A stretch of DNA of 29,652 bases from the NCBI GenBank assembly GCA_015679605.1, contig JAAAVE010000064.1:1-29652 (forward strand), read 5' to 3'. The notes beneath the pieces were generated by a model that did not search any database, was not told the origin of the DNA, and saw only the letters and a program-made list of their open reading frames with translations. This document shows positions 10,656 through 22,769 of this stretch, one piece after another (positions within the stretch are counted from its first letter, which is position 1; each line of letters starts with the position of its first letter). The DNA is from Podila epigama (taxonomy: Eukaryota > Mortierellomycota > Mortierellomycetes > Mortierellales > Mortierellaceae). The position numbers were made by a program, and so were the translations under genes.

Positions 10656-10691
10656 CCAACCATCCCAATGCCTCCAACCATCCCAATGCCT
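10656..10691. repeat. Two perfect 18-bp tandem units
   Basis: The unit CCAACCATCCCAATGCCT occurs twice in a row with a partial third copy after it, about 120 bases upstream of the hydratase ATG. Confidence 0.9.
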
Positions 10692-10763
10692 CCACCCATG
10701 CACCCATTGCACCCTTGTTTATACAACCATTTCAACACTGTCAAGTTCTTTTTGTCATATTAA

Positions 10764-10769
10764 TTTATT
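10764..10769 (-). other. Polyadenylation signal for the 347-aa protein gene
   Basis: Reverse-strand AATAAA (forward TTTATT), 135 bases downstream of the stop at 10904. Confidence 0.4.
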
Positions 10770-10903
10770 GGTTTTGACGTCCATTGAACGTATTGTACAA
10801 AAAAAGATGTCACCTTCCTTCTCTCTCTTTTTTTCGTTCTTTCTTTCACCTTCTCTCTTCCTGATATGATATAATGGTAAAGACAGCATACATCTTATTC
10901 TTT

Positions 10904-11947
10904 TCAAGGCTGAGCTCCTTCAGAGCGTCCAAGACTCTCAAAGATGCTCTTGGCGTTTCGAACACTCTGAACACTCTCAGAAGACACACCGAGACTGTCC
11001 TCAAAGTTATGGCGTCCACCCACCGTCGCCCTCACCACAGCTGCCCTCGTCTCATTGTCCGCCAACTCATGGCTCATCTTGCGCCGTGGAATGGGCCGCA
11101 ACGCGTTCGCAGGACGGGACGCGGTCGATAGTGAGTATGCACTACAGACCCCACGTGGATCAGCATGGCCCTTGGACACATGCGTAATCTCCTCCTGTTT
11201 CAAATCTTCCACATCCTTGAACTTGCGCACCATATCTCGCACATTCATCTTGCGGACAACACCGCCGCAAGTCGAGCGGTTCGTTGTAGCGCCGCCAAAC
11301 ATCTTGATTCGGTTCGAGATAGAGTCAGTCTCAGGAATCTCGACGGCCATGGCCTTTGTGGCCGCAGCCGCGTTCTCTGCCGCCTGCTTCTTCTTGAGGG
11401 CCAGGGATGCGGCACTAAGGCCACGGGCCGCAACATGGGTAGGCATGGCGCTTCTGACAGGTCTTTGTGGAATGCCAGACACAATCTTTTCCGGCACTGC
11501 GTCAACAGTTTGTTCCTCAGAGTTGCTACTGGTAGTGGTCACAGCGAGGTTGTCTGTCTTTTCAATAAGGTCCTTGACCTCATCTTCGACCTCATCTTTG
11601 ACTTCCTCCTCCTTGACCTCTTCGTGGGCGACAACGGCGTGGTGCCCGACAGTGGCCTCCAGTGTTGCTTCGTCCTCGTACTCCTCTTCCTCCTCTTCCT
11701 TGTCCTCGTTATCCTCATCTTCCTCCTCAACCTCATTCTCGTCCTTCACCTCAGCCTGAGCGTCATCCTGGACAACAACAACAGCGTGCTGTTCCTCTTG
11801 CGTGACAAGACTCTCCTTGAGAGACGATGTAGACCGGTTCTCGACGACTTTAAGTGGCACGGTGCCCAGGAAGTGATGGTCGAGACCCAAGCTACCAGAG
11901 GTGCAAGAGCTCAAAGGGAGAACATCCAAGGATCCTTCGTTGGGCAT
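10904..11947 (-). CDS. Hypothetical acidic protein, 347 aa
   Basis: A single long reverse-strand exon from the ATG at 11947 to the TGA at 10904. I do not recognise a family. The N-terminal third ends in a strongly acidic block (about residues 65-130, Glu/Asp-rich with scattered Lys). The middle has an Ala/Lys-rich stretch. The C-terminal half carries short motif-like segments: ISNRIKMFGG, VRDMVRKFKDVE, a basic patch RPIPRRKMSHE, and a terminal SVRNAKSIFESLG. Spaced short motifs in a disordered, charged chain suggest a scaffold or peptide-motif protein, possibly cytoskeletal or signalling, but that is a guess from composition. There are no membrane segments or signal peptide. The single-exon structure contrasts with its intron-rich neighbours. 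The overlapping forward-strand frames (11055-11986) mirror this exon and are not called. Confidence 0.75.
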   Translation of the reverse strand: MPNEGSLDVLPLSSCTSGSLGLDHHFLGTVPLKVVENRSTSSLKESLVTQEEQHAVVVVQDDAQAEVKDENEVEEEDEDNEDKEEEEEEYEDEATLEATVGHHAVVAHEEVKEEEVKDEVEDEVKDLIEKTDNLAVTTTSSNSEEQTVDAVPEKIVSGIPQRPVRSAMPTHVAARGLSAASLALKKKQAAENAAAATKAMAVEIPETDSISNRIKMFGGATTNRSTCGGVVRKMNVRDMVRKFKDVEDLKQEEITHVSKGHADPRGVCSAYSLSTASRPANALRPIPRRKMSHELADNETRAAVVRATVGGRHNFEDSLGVSSESVQSVRNAKSIFESLGRSEGAQP

Positions 11948-12612
11948 ATTAGGTTTTTTTTTTTTTTTTTTACTTTGTTAGTGTGAGTGTTTACTGGAGA
12001 TGAGTGACCGAGGCGTATAATAAATGAAAAGAATAGGAAATGGGCGAGTTAAGAACAAGAAAAGTGTGTGTGGAAAAGGAGGGGGAAAAGAGAAAAGAGC
12101 AAACAAGTATCAGAAAGGCGTGGGTACCAGGCTTAATAAAAATGAAAAATGTGAGGAGGGTGACAGAACTTAGACAGGAAATCAACTTGTTTAAATATTG
12201 GTCCATTGTTGTATGACCTAAAAGGCCGTTGGGGTATAACTTCATGTACATCATGCCATGCAGCGCGCAGGCTAGCCGGATTCATAATTTTGTGCGGCTA
12301 AACGTTTGAAATGTCTAGAGGGTGTAGGGAGGAACGCGCCCATTTGCGCAAAATCAACCTCGTGTAAATTGGAATCCAAAAAAATCAAACGGATGCAAAC
12401 TCCCCATGTACAATATTATCATAAATCATAGCTGGCAATGTAGTCCATTCGACCACAACCAAAAGATACGCCACTCGTATTGTTACATGACAGATGTGTA
12501 TTCGTGGGTCATGGGGCTTGGCACGGTAGGCAAGAAAACAAAATGCGATGAAATGACTGAATATATTAGGGTAAGTGGGTATGTGAAAAAAATATAGATG
12601 ATACATAACTAT
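11948..12612. other. Intergenic: promoter of the acidic-protein gene and 3' flank of the ABC transporter
   Basis: No coding sequence supported. It begins with a run of about 18 T (forward strand) immediately upstream of the 11947 start, which would be an A-rich leader in the transcript. The rest is unremarkable AT-rich sequence. Short open frames near 12406-12597 lack coding character. Confidence 0.6.
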
Positions 12613-15600
12613 CTACTCCAAAACACCTTTAACCTCGCCTGCCTGCAGAGCCAAGTTAAAGAACAACGAATCGGCACGGCGAAGAAGTGTCCCAGGGGTC
12701 TCATACTCGCATACGCGTCCTTTCTCCAACACCAAGATCTTGTCCGAGTCCATGACCGTCTTGATGCGGTGCGCAATCGTCAGGATTGTTCTGTCTGCAA
12801 ATTCACTCCGAATCGTCTTTTGAATCAACTCATCTGTCTCCACATCTACTGCTGCGGTAGCCTCATCCAATACCAATATCTTGGTCTTGCGGAGAAGTGC
12901 GCGTGCCAGGCAGATCAATGACCGCTGACCGACCGAAAAGTTCTCGCCGTTCTGAGTCACTTCATACGAGAGTCCACCAGGCATCGATGAAATGTACTCT
13001 TTCAAATGCGCACGCTCCAATGCCTCCCACAGCTCTGCGTCCTGGCACTGCTCGAACGGGTCAAGGTTATCACGAACTGTGCCCACAAACAGAGTGGGAT
13101 CTTGGGGGATGATGGCAAGGCTCTGACGAAGTCGTTCTAGACCAATCGTTGAGATGTCGACACCGTCAATCCAAATCGAGCCTCCATCCTCCTCAACTGC
13201 AACCTTTTCAAGTTCAACCATCGGTTCCTTGTCACTTGCTTGTAGCTGCTGCGTACGTGTCAAAGTTTCTGACTCGTTTTGACTTGCCTTGGCCCAGTGG
13301 CTATTGGCAGCTTCAATGATTCGGAATAGCGCCAAGGTCAAGGACGACTTGCCGGCGCCTGTCCTGCCAACGATACCGACCTTCTCACCAGGTTGAACTT
13401 CAAATGAAACGTTACGGATCACCAGGTCCATGCCCTCACGGTAACGAGTCGAGTAGTTCTTGAATTCGATGTGACCCTGCGAAGGCCAATTCTCAGGCAG
13501 GTTGACTGTAGTCTCATTGGGTGCCTCAGGGTTCTTTTCTGAATACTCCTTGACACGTTCGACCGAGACCAAGTTGTTTTGCAACTCGCAATAGCAACGC
13601 ACCATCCATGTAATGTCCTAAGGAGATTGGTAAAGGATGTGCATCAATGTTAATATTAGCGGATCACATATACAATTCATACTGGATTGCTCCTCCCTCT
13701 CACTCTCTTTTTCTCTCACTCCTGAGTATCTCCATCTCATAGCAAAAAACCCTTACCTGAGTAATATTAAGAGCATACGACAAAGACATGCCCGTGATAC
13801 TGGCACTCAGAGTATTGCGGCTCATGACTGCGAACATGGCCGCAGCCAGAACAATGAGCGAACCAAGCAATTCGAGTCGCACACCGATCCAGCGGTTGCT
13901 GACCGCCCATGCAAAGTGACTATTGCTCGTCAAGTTGCTCTTGGAGGCATTCTCTTCAATGAAACGTTGCTCGTAACCCATCGCTCGGATGGTTGTGACA
14001 CCGGAAAGGGTTTCGGAAAAGTGCTGGTACATGGGCGACTTTGTGATGGATTCGATGCGCTTAAAGGCTCTTGACGAAGCAATGTAGTACAATTGCAAAT
14101 AGTAGTAAGCGACCATGACTGGCGGCACTACCACCAGGAACCAAGGCGTGGCCACCGCAATGACAATCAAACTTCCCATACTCGCTACACCGCAGAATAG
14201 CATGTCGTGGAATCCCCAGGGAATGACTTCATCGATCGAATAGCAGTCGGATGAGAAGCGGTTTACAAGACGGCCAACACTGAATACGAGTGAAAAAAAG
14301 GGTAGATGGGATTGCTGGTGAGTTTTTGAGTGGGTACCACATGAACAAAATAAAATCGACAGAGATGAGTATACCACTTACGGAGTTGTGTCAAAGAATG
14401 ACATTGGCAATCTGAGCACCTTATTCAACAAGTTGTTGTGTAAACGTTCTGAAGCGCGAACACCAGCCGAAACCATGGTCGTGTAACTGGTCCACACAAT
14501 CAGAAGCATATACGCAATCACCAGGGCGGCATATACACCCATAAAGAAACCAATACTCTTTGCCGTCGTCTTGTTCTCAGAGACCCAATGCTGTAGCCAC
14601 GCTGTCGTACCAATTTGACAGCCTTGAATCACAGCAAACAAAGAGAGTACCTGCATTACATTACGATAAGAACTAGACGAATAAAACAGACAAGAGACAA
14701 GCCTCATCGGGTTAGATGTTTGTTTTCGATACTCAGCATGTCTTTCGAAACCACTCAAGTTGACCATGAAAGGAAGGGGGGAAAAGAAAAAGATACTTAC
14801 GCAGCTTTGGCATAGATTTTGTACACGGCCCAGCGGACACTTCCAATCTGCATCTCCTCATCATCGACAAGTTCTGCCTTGTCGTCCAGCTTCTCATCCG
14901 CAATCTTTGCCGCTTCATGAGGAACCACTCCTGTCAATGCCTTGGCAACAGCTCCAGACGATGCATCCGTCTTGCCTGGTACAACTGTATGGGCATCCTC
15001 CTCCTCCTCCTCCTCCTGTTCGCTACCTGAGGCCTTATCATCTTTCTCCGTTGGAGTCAATTCCTTTGCCGAATACTCTTCAATCAACTTGTAGAACGCG
15101 CCCCGTGCATCGAGCAACTCTTGGTATTGTCCAACTTCTGTGATCTCACCGCTCTTGATAACGACGATTTGGTCAACGTGTGCCAAATGGTGGATACCGT
15201 GTGTAACGAGCAAACGTGTCTTGTCCTTGAGAAGTCCATTAGGTCCGATCAGATTCTCCCATAGGTGCTGGTCCACATGGGCATCAACTGCACTCAGAGG
15301 GTCATCCAACAGATAGATATCTGCATCCTGGTAAGCAGCGCGCGCCAACGAGACACGCTGTTTCTGACCACCAGAAAGGTTAATGCCACGCTCTCCAATC
15401 TCAGTGAGGTCACCAGCAGGGAGCATTGCGATATCGGGCAAAAGTCCTGCAGCATGGACGATCCTGTCATATTTCTGTTGATCAAAGTCGAGCCCGAATA
15501 CGATGTTGTCCTTGAGAGTCGCGTTAATGATCCAGGTTTGCTGAGGTGCGTAAGCAATCTTGCCATAGACTTTGACTGATCCTGTGCGTTTGTACATATC

Positions 15601-18221
15601 GCCGACAATGCCATTGAACAATGAAGTCTTGCCCTGGCCTACACGACCAACAATTGCGGTCAAGTGGCCGAGCTTCACAGAGAGATTGATGTCTTTCAGA
15701 GTCGCTTCATAGTTCCGTTCTACGGGTGTAGGGGGGCTTGGTGAAGGAAGACCGGATTCAAGGGCCTCCTTTGTAAGCTGTTTAAACTTTTTGGCCTCCT
15801 TCTTGAGCCGCATCTTTGTCTGTTTCTCAGTCTCGATTTCAGGTCCTTCTTTATCCCAAGCAAATGTCGCATTCTGTATCTCGATCACGGTTGGTGCGGA
15901 GCCACCGTCGGTCACCTTGGGCAAGTTGTCGTGTCGTTCGATCTCGGACGCGTCCAGTTCTTCGGCCAACAGATACCGCTGGATGCGACGGTTGGCCACA
16001 ATCAAAGCAATAGTTTCGCCCGTAATGAAGGACAACATACCGATGGGACGGTTCAAGAGTCCAAAGAGTGTGATACTGACAAAGATGGTCTGGGAGTTGA
16101 TTTCACCGGGCGTACCGCCTGGACTACCAACAGTGGCATAAATAGCAAACGACGCGAGGGCCATGAGGAGAGTCAAGGAAGAAAACATGATGGTCATGAA
16201 CGAAAACGCGACACCAATCTTTCGCAAGATGGATAGCTCCCGGTTACGATAAACTGCAATTTTGGCCCGGAAGGAAGATTCCTGTCATGATTGAAAGAAT
16301 GGGAGGGCATCATCTTTGTTACATTGTGCTCAAAAGTTACGTCCAAAATGGGAAAACTGAAGGTGACATGACAATAAAAAAAGTAACCTACCCAGCCATA
16401 AAGCTTGACAATTTTGATTCCAGCAAGAACTTCGTTCAACAGACGAATGCGGTTGTCCATTGCAGTCAGTTTCTCGTCTTTTGCCTTGCTAAAGAACGTA
16501 GCGATGTAACCTTGAAGGGGTGACACGGCAATGATCGTCGCAAGGCCTGCCATTGACGACCATCCTAGCTGACGGTACACTATACTCAAGGGGAGAAAGA
16601 AATCGATTGATTTTTTAGAATGGACAGATGGGGCCAAATCTGCAGACATACCAGAATCAAGATATAAAAACGAACAGACAGAAAGGAAAACTTACAAAGC
16701 CAGAGTGCGATACAGATCTCAAGGGGAACAGAAAACATCAATGGCAGGAGATCAAGCGCAACCTGCCATTTGTCACTGTCAACGGACATATGGTTCGAGA
16801 TTTCACCTGGTGTCTGGCTCTGGCGCGCAAAGGGACTGAGTTTGAGGGCCTTGCGATAGATCATCGAGACCAAGGCTGTACGCGCCTCGATACCCATGTT
16901 GATAACCAGCTGTACGTACTGCGCTTCGAGGAGGGCGCTCAGAACCGTTGACAAGAACATGCCAAAGGCCAGAATGATGCCCAAAGAGACCGGTTGGGGT
17001 TCAACGTCCTCCTCCGAGTATGAGCTCGTGAAACTCAACAGCCGATCCAACAGTTCGGGCGCGACAAAGGTGAGTACTGAGGCAGCGATTCGGAATATCA
17101 CAACTGGAATCCATTGCGTCCCAAACGAACTCAACACCAAAATCATCAGGTTCGGTTCCTGACCTTTGGCCTTGCGCTTGGCCACATGAGCCTCCCACTG
17201 TTGGGATAAGAAGGTATAACTGTTTTCTGTTTTGATCCGCTTGGGAAGCATGTCACCAACATCCTCGGGCATGAGGGGGGTCTTGTAGCCCTTGGAGATG
17301 GTAGCCTGTAGGTAGTAGAACCAGTACCGCGAGAGAAGATTCGCCTTTTCATACTCGCTTGCGTCGCTCCTTTGTTGAACTTTGGTGTGACCTCTGGGCC
17401 AAGCTTCGACAAACAATCCAAGAATGTTGAGACAAAAGAAGATGTAGAATAAAATATTGGCCGAGGACGATGGGTTGGGCAAGGCGGAAAGAGTGCGGAT
17501 GGTGATGGCCGAGCCGATGATCGAGAAGAGGTAGTATGCAAAAATGGCCGTAGATGATCGGATTTCGTAACGGTGTTCAAAGTGGTTGAGGACAACAGCC
17601 AAGGTCTAAATAAAAAGGAGGTAGACATGAGTGAACACAATCAATGGATTGGGATTGGTCACAGTCGGATCACCAAGATACGTTAGCGACTAGTCTAGAC
17701 AAGACATTGACATTAAAACAAAGCTTTGTTTGGTGCAGTTTTCTTCTTACCCATGCTACGCCCATGGAGACACTGGCGAGAATGGCGGCAGGCGAGGCAT
17801 ATTCTTGATCAGACATGTTACTAAGGATGCCAGCACGTATGAACAAGGCAATGGCGCTGGAGAACATGAAAAATTGACATGGCCAATAGATAAGAGAGGT
17901 ACGACCAAGATTGTGAAGTTTGCCATGGCGGTAAAGATCGATGCCTCGAATTATGAACAGTAGGGCAGCAGCGATCGCAGGCAGGGTATGGAGAATCGAC
18001 GACTCGAAGCATGGCGTCAAATCGACCCGTTCAGCACTCGTAGGTCCCTATTTTTGTAATTATACATGGTATGGTATGGTATGGTATGGTAGGTTAGATC
18101 AGATAAGGAGATGAAATAGAATCTGCAGGAAATCGGCAGTATTTTTTTTTTTNNNNNNNNNNTGCAGCGTTCGATAAAAACATACCCAACCCTCATGATC
18201 TTTGCAGTATGCGAGTGACAT
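12613..18221 (-). CDS. ABCC/MRP-type full-length ABC transporter (Ycf1-like)
   Basis: Eight exons: 18221-18186, 18047-17751, 17605-16696, 16579-16392, 16281-14801, 14672-14382, 14279-13757 and 13617-12613. All are GT-AG, in phase, and give 1576 aa, the normal size for this class. Exon 1 is only 12 codons (MSLAYCKDHEGW) and joins GPTSAERVDLTPCFE, the typical ABCC N-terminus. Order: TMD0, TMD1 (about 240-590), NBD1 with Walker A GRVGQGKTS (about 689-697), LSGGQ (779-783) and LLDDP (801-805), acidic linker, TMD2 with FFDTTPVGRLVNRFSSD, then NBD2 with GRTGAGKSS (1326-1334), FSVGQ (1469-1473) and ILVLDEAT (1489-1496). NBD1 and NBD2 each carry a roughly 40-residue charged insertion. Family members export or sequester glutathione conjugates, metals and drugs, in fungi usually at the vacuole. 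Location and substrate here are inferred. Confidence 0.93.
18066..18090. repeat. (ATGGT)5 minisatellite in ABC-transporter intron 1
   Basis: Five perfect ATGGT units lie 18 bases from the splice acceptor of intron 1. Confidence 0.9.
18153..18162. other. Assembly gap (10 N)
   Basis: Exactly ten Ns follow a long T-run, inside intron 1 of the ABC transporter. The true gap length is unknown. No coding sequence is affected if the exon model is right. Confidence 0.95.
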
Positions 18222-18742
18222 ATTATGAAGATATGAGTTGCAAAGTTCCTTGGAAGGAAAAGGTGACTATAGAGGTGTGCTATTATGTTTTTGGTTTTGA
18301 GGGAGTTGTATAATGAGGTAAGGGGGAACAAGTGTGTTTAAATACAGGACCCGAGGAAAAGGGACTTTTGATGCATTTATACTTTTTTTTTTATGTCTCG
18401 TGCTGGACTGCTTTTGTCAAAGCGCACACCTTGTTCAAACAGGGAAACGAAACGTTCATTTCTTTAAGCTGCCAAGTCCGCCAGTGACATGTACAACGTA
18501 TCCAACCAAATGAGCGACAACAGGGCAAACTGGGTAACAGGGGTTTTTGTCCAAGAAAGGTCAAACAACAAAACAAGAGATAAACTCATAAAAATCTCAG
18601 TGAACACCCTACCCAAACTGACAATTTTCTGAGCTCACAAGAAAGACATGTCCATGTTTGGTCTCCTTCAATCGCAATTTGACCTGCACATATTCCACTC
18701 CCAAAAAGGAAGGTTTCAATCAAAAGTCTCATTCGTTGCCAC
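18222..18742. other. Intergenic: ABC-transporter promoter
   Basis: The reverse strand has a TATA element at 18376 and a pyrimidine-rich leader up to the ATG at 18221. The remaining bases to 18742 show no gene; short reverse frames (18391-18576, 18586-18774) lack coding character. Confidence 0.6.
18376..18381 (-). promoter_or_regulatory. TATA box for the ABC transporter
   Basis: The reverse strand reads AAGTATAAATGCAT, about 155 bases upstream of the ATG at 18221, next to a poly-A run. Confidence 0.45.
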
Positions 18743-18885
18743 TTAAAATTCATCAAAGTTGTTGGAGACTCCACCTGGGAAAACCATTTTTTTTAAAATT
18801 TTGGCGGGAGCCATGAAGTTACCACCTATTCCTTCAACATCTGCCTGGCGCACATTGAGCGACTTGCGGTCTTTGGGGGATGGTC
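18743..18885 (-). pseudogene. Possible orphan terminal exon or gene relic
   Basis: On the reverse strand a good acceptor (CCTTGTGTAG) at 18886-18887 is followed by 46 open codons ending in TAA at 18743. The translation (PSPKDRKSLNVRQADVEG, then a Gly/Asn/Phe-containing middle, ending FPGGVSNNFDEF) looks protein-like. No convincing upstream exon exists in the about 200 bases before the peptidase gene. I do not recognise it. It may be chance, a gene relic, or an alternative 3' exon. Confidence 0.25.
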
Positions 18886-19091
18886 CTACACAAGGGGAAA
18901 AGACACCATTCAATGTTGCGCTTCAAATCGCATGAATTGATCGTAAACTCGCTCTCTCTACCTCTCCCTCCCTCTAAACAAATGTGTATCAACTGTCAAC
19001 CAAAAAAAGGAATAAAATAAAGCATCGAGTCTATTCAACCTTTTATAACAATAAACAAAGAGAAAAAAAAGGAGATCATTCTATCTCCTCA

Positions 19092-22000
19092 TTACAACTT
19101 TGAGAATCGCAAGAGATCAACTACAGGGTATGGCGCCCGGCTCAACTCCAATCCAGCCTTGAATCCGACTATATCCTTAACAATCACTGTGCCATCGCGC
19201 AATGTAGCTGGTGCCTCCTCCTCCTTCTTGTTCTCGCCACTGTCAGCCGTAGACGCGACCGGAGGCACCTTCTGCGATTTGACATGCACCGACAGCTTCT
19301 TGGCGCCTGCCGCTGAGGGCAAGATCGAGTTCTTGAAAAACTCGCGCATCATGTCCAATGTCACCCGTCGCATCTCCTCCACCTCATCTTGGATTTCTTC
19401 AAAGTCATAGTAGCCCGACACAATCTGGCCCCAGTATCGATATGTCTCCTGGCGCAAGTTCTTGTCCTTCTCCAACTTCTTTTGGATCAACGAATGTACC
19501 TGCTTCTCGTACTCTTCAGGCTTCATTTCATCCAGGTAGTTCTTCATCCGCGTCTCCAAAAAGTGCTCCACACGGCTCTCCAGGTGTACAGGGTCCCTCT
19601 CAGATTGGAGAATGAAGCGGAGACCAATAGCACCTGTTTGCTTGCGCACACCACTAAAGACAAGGTATCCGAGCTGCTCCTTTGTCCGCAGCTGGTTAAA
19701 GCAAGGCTCGTTGACGATTTGGGCCAGGATTTGAATGCGCGCACGACTCTCCTTGCTAGTGGCGTCCTCAATCTGCAAATAGTACTCGAGACCAGAGTTG
19801 ACATTGTCAGGGTCGGGGACATCACGCTGATAGACGGCCTTGCATTTTTCAGGGAGGATATGCGAACGCTGCGACAACAGCTCTGAAGGCACCAACGCCT
19901 TGGGCTTCAAGCCATCCTCGATAATACTACCAATCTTGAGGGCTTCCGCAGCGGTCATGTTACCGTGGACAAGACCCTCGATGTGGAGACGAGAGAGCAA
20001 CGTCGGGTAAAACACCTCGATATCGGCGGGCGTCAAATCCTTCAATTCTGCCAGCTTCTCTTCTTGTGTCCAAAGCTTTTCTTGGGTGAGGTACGACATG
20101 TAGTACATCGCGTGCTGGTGAGGAGCCTCCAACCTAAAGTTCTTGTACATCCTGTCCATCTGGTCCTGAATCAAGTGGAAGCGCTCAGGATCGATCTCCA
20201 AGTTTTTCATCTTTTCGATAACCTTTTCGAGGAGAACATGGGCCTTGTCATTATAACCCTCAACACTCAGGATCATGCCCTCGACCGTTGAGTCGAGCGA
20301 GTAGGAGAGACCGGCAAGATCGGCATCGTAAGAGTACTCGTTAAGAGCGTCCTTGAGCAGATTAACGTACAGCTGAGTCTTGACGTTGTTGCTAGGTGAT
20401 GAGTACGACAGGGGCGACTTGAGCTGGAAGTACATATTGACTTTGGGCACCCAAAAGACATCGTCCTTCTTGTGCCAAATCCGAGTCAATGGGGTGTGCT
20501 TCAACAAGACAGGATTGGTCAAGGGTGTGGTTGTTGGGACCTTATTCGTCTCAAAGTTTTCGGGAATGAAGTCGTTGGGAATGGGCATATGGAGCTCTGG
20601 GTTATGCTCGAGATTTCTCAGTTCCTAAAATCAACGTAGAAGGAGTGGAAAAGAACACAACGGGGGGTTATCATCAGCACAAATACGACCATCATTAGTG
20701 GACGCCATGCAATCATACCATAATGAACGAAAGAGTAACATACCTCCAACAGATCCTTTGACACGGGAGCAACATGGTACTCGGTTCCATACCACTTTTC
20801 AGTCTGAGTGAACGCTCCTCCAGGAACAACAGACACATCTTGAGCGACAAGGTGGCTCTTCCAAGAGTCGATCTTGAGTTCGTTAATACAGTCCATAATG
20901 ATATTGGGGTCGGATCCACGGATGAGGTATGAACCCGAGAGACACCACTCGGGCGCATATCCGCGCTGAAGAATGCCAGCCAGACGGGAGACATATCCTG
21001 CAGCAGGCGACTTTTCCTTGAAGCGGAAGGATGTTGACGCCAGTGAAGCAATTTCGTCCCAAATATAGGGACGAACGCCCTCCTTCTTGAGCATTTGAAT
21101 GTACTGGAAAATGATTAGAGTCACATCCTCGTAATGGGCAAGACCCTCCTTTGTGAGATCAACAGTGATTTTGAAGAACTCGAATCCAATGCCTCCGTGC
21201 GACGTTCCAGCTGAGAGATTGTTGGCCCAACCCTTCTTCTTTAAGAGAGAAAGGATCGAGCCACCGCCCTCATGTCCAATGGCATGGGTGATATAACGAG
21301 CTGGATGAATGGTGTAGTATGGGTACTGGTCAGGGAAAGGAAACTTGATTTCAAGCGATCGAATGTCTTTGACGGGCTTGACATAGGTCGTTCTCTGAAT
21401 GAAGCAAAGTAATAAGAGTCAGTCAGCCACAGCTCAGGGGTGCCTTCATACTGTCATGAGAACATTGTGAAAGGGACGGAACTTTTCATGCCAACTCTTC
21501 TTACGAGCAACTCCTTGGCGGTCCATGGCGGGTTGGTGTTTGCTGGAGGTTTGATGCCTAGGTTTTTGATAGGGCTAAACTTTTCAATGGCCCATTCTGC
21601 GAGCTGGTCCAGCGGTTCTATTCAAGAGATACAGAGGTTGCAAGGGACGTTAGGGATAGTGTGCAACCAGTCTGACCACGAAACAAGAATTCATCGGCAT
21701 AAACAAGGAGCGTGTTGACCAAAAACATACCACGACCAAGAATAACCAGCTTCATAATGTTGGCCGAATAGTACTTGGCGTGGAACTTGATGAGCTCATC
21801 ACGGACGTCGATGCCTTCACGACTAGGCGCATCCTGTAGCGTTTCGAGATTACCCGTGCCAAATTGGCTATAGGGATGATCCGGGCTAGAGAGATTCTTT
21901 TCAAGCTGAAAGAGTCTCCAGCTGTCGCTCTGCAGATTCTTTTTGTGCTCAGAGTCTACCGCGCGCAGCTCCCTATCCTTACAGTTTTCACTAAAGGCTG

Positions 22001-22769
22001 GCGAGATGAAGAACTGTGCAAACCTTGAACAAGGCAATGATGAGCAAGGTAGGGAAACCCATAGCACAATGAAGAAAAGTTAGACTAAAGCAAACACTTG
22101 TGAGGAATCCAAGGATACAATTAAATGTAAGCTAGTAGCTAGCATTTGTGTACCGATCTAAAGCGCCTTCCAAGTGAGCATGGCCAACGTCAAAGTAATA
22201 GTTGGTGTTGTCAAGTCCTGTGAAGGCATTAGAGCTTCCGGAATGCTGGGACAGGTATTCGCTGTACTCGTTCTCTCTGGGATATTTTGCTGTTCCCATG
22301 AAGAGCAAGTGCTCCAAGAAATGCGCAAGGCCTTGCAGATTTTTCTGAAGATTATTAAAAGAGGTAATATGAGGAACAAAACGTCTTTTAGGGTCAAGGC
22401 TACTGTGCAACCATGGTAGCTTGAGGGCTACAACAACAACACTGTCCAAGCGCTAGACACCGACATAGTTGGATATGCATGTTTATGCATTGATCAAAGT
22501 AACAAAAAATTATGAAAAGACAAAGTTATACATACAGGATCACTCAGATGGCCAACATGGACATCAAGAGCCGCAGCAGACTTGTCGACGGTAGGGTCCT
22601 GGATCAAAAGAACCTCGAGCTCGTTGTTAAGACGGATGAGGCGGTAGAGACGATCGTCGTTCAGCGAGATCTCAATTGGCTTCACAAAGTCGGCATGTGT
22701 CTTGGCAGCAGCCTGAACATAACCGTCAGGCAAGACTTGGGGTCTCAAAGACACTGGAGTAGCGGCCAT
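19092..22769 (-). CDS. IDE: Insulin-degrading-enzyme / Ste23-type M16 zinc metallopeptidase
   Basis: Six exons: 22769-22536, 22344-22154, 22023-21731, 21617-21505, 21394-20744 and 20624-19092. All are GT-AG, in phase, giving 1004 aa, close to human IDE (1019). The inverted zinc motif HFLEH falls at 86-90, and the third ligand Glu167 (in AVDSEH) is spaced exactly as in human IDE. Other signatures are [52 protein letters not shown] and [17 protein letters not shown]. The four half-domains form a closed chamber that degrades short amyloidogenic or hydrophobic peptides; in yeast Ste23 contributes to a-factor processing. Exon 2 ends at a GTACAC donor, confirmed by the reconstructed GALDRFAQFF. In-frame sequence upstream of the ATG lacks stops for 48 codons and is discussed as a finding. 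No canonical AATAAA is seen downstream. Confidence 0.95.

Larger units (their letters stand above)
10538..10903. other. Intergenic: AUH promoter and 3' flank of the acidic-protein gene
   Basis: No gene seen. It holds an 18-base direct repeat at 10656-10691 and a reverse-strand polyadenylation signal at 10764, about 135 bases after the upstream gene's stop. The open frame running through it is an extension of the hydratase exon and lacks evidence of use. Confidence 0.6.

Noticed and set aside
11055-11986. Forward frames of 234 and 273 codons over the acidic-protein gene
   Set aside because: They mirror the acidic tract as Ser/Leu/Val/Phe-rich sequence. The reverse frame has a proper ATG, mixed composition and motif-like segments.
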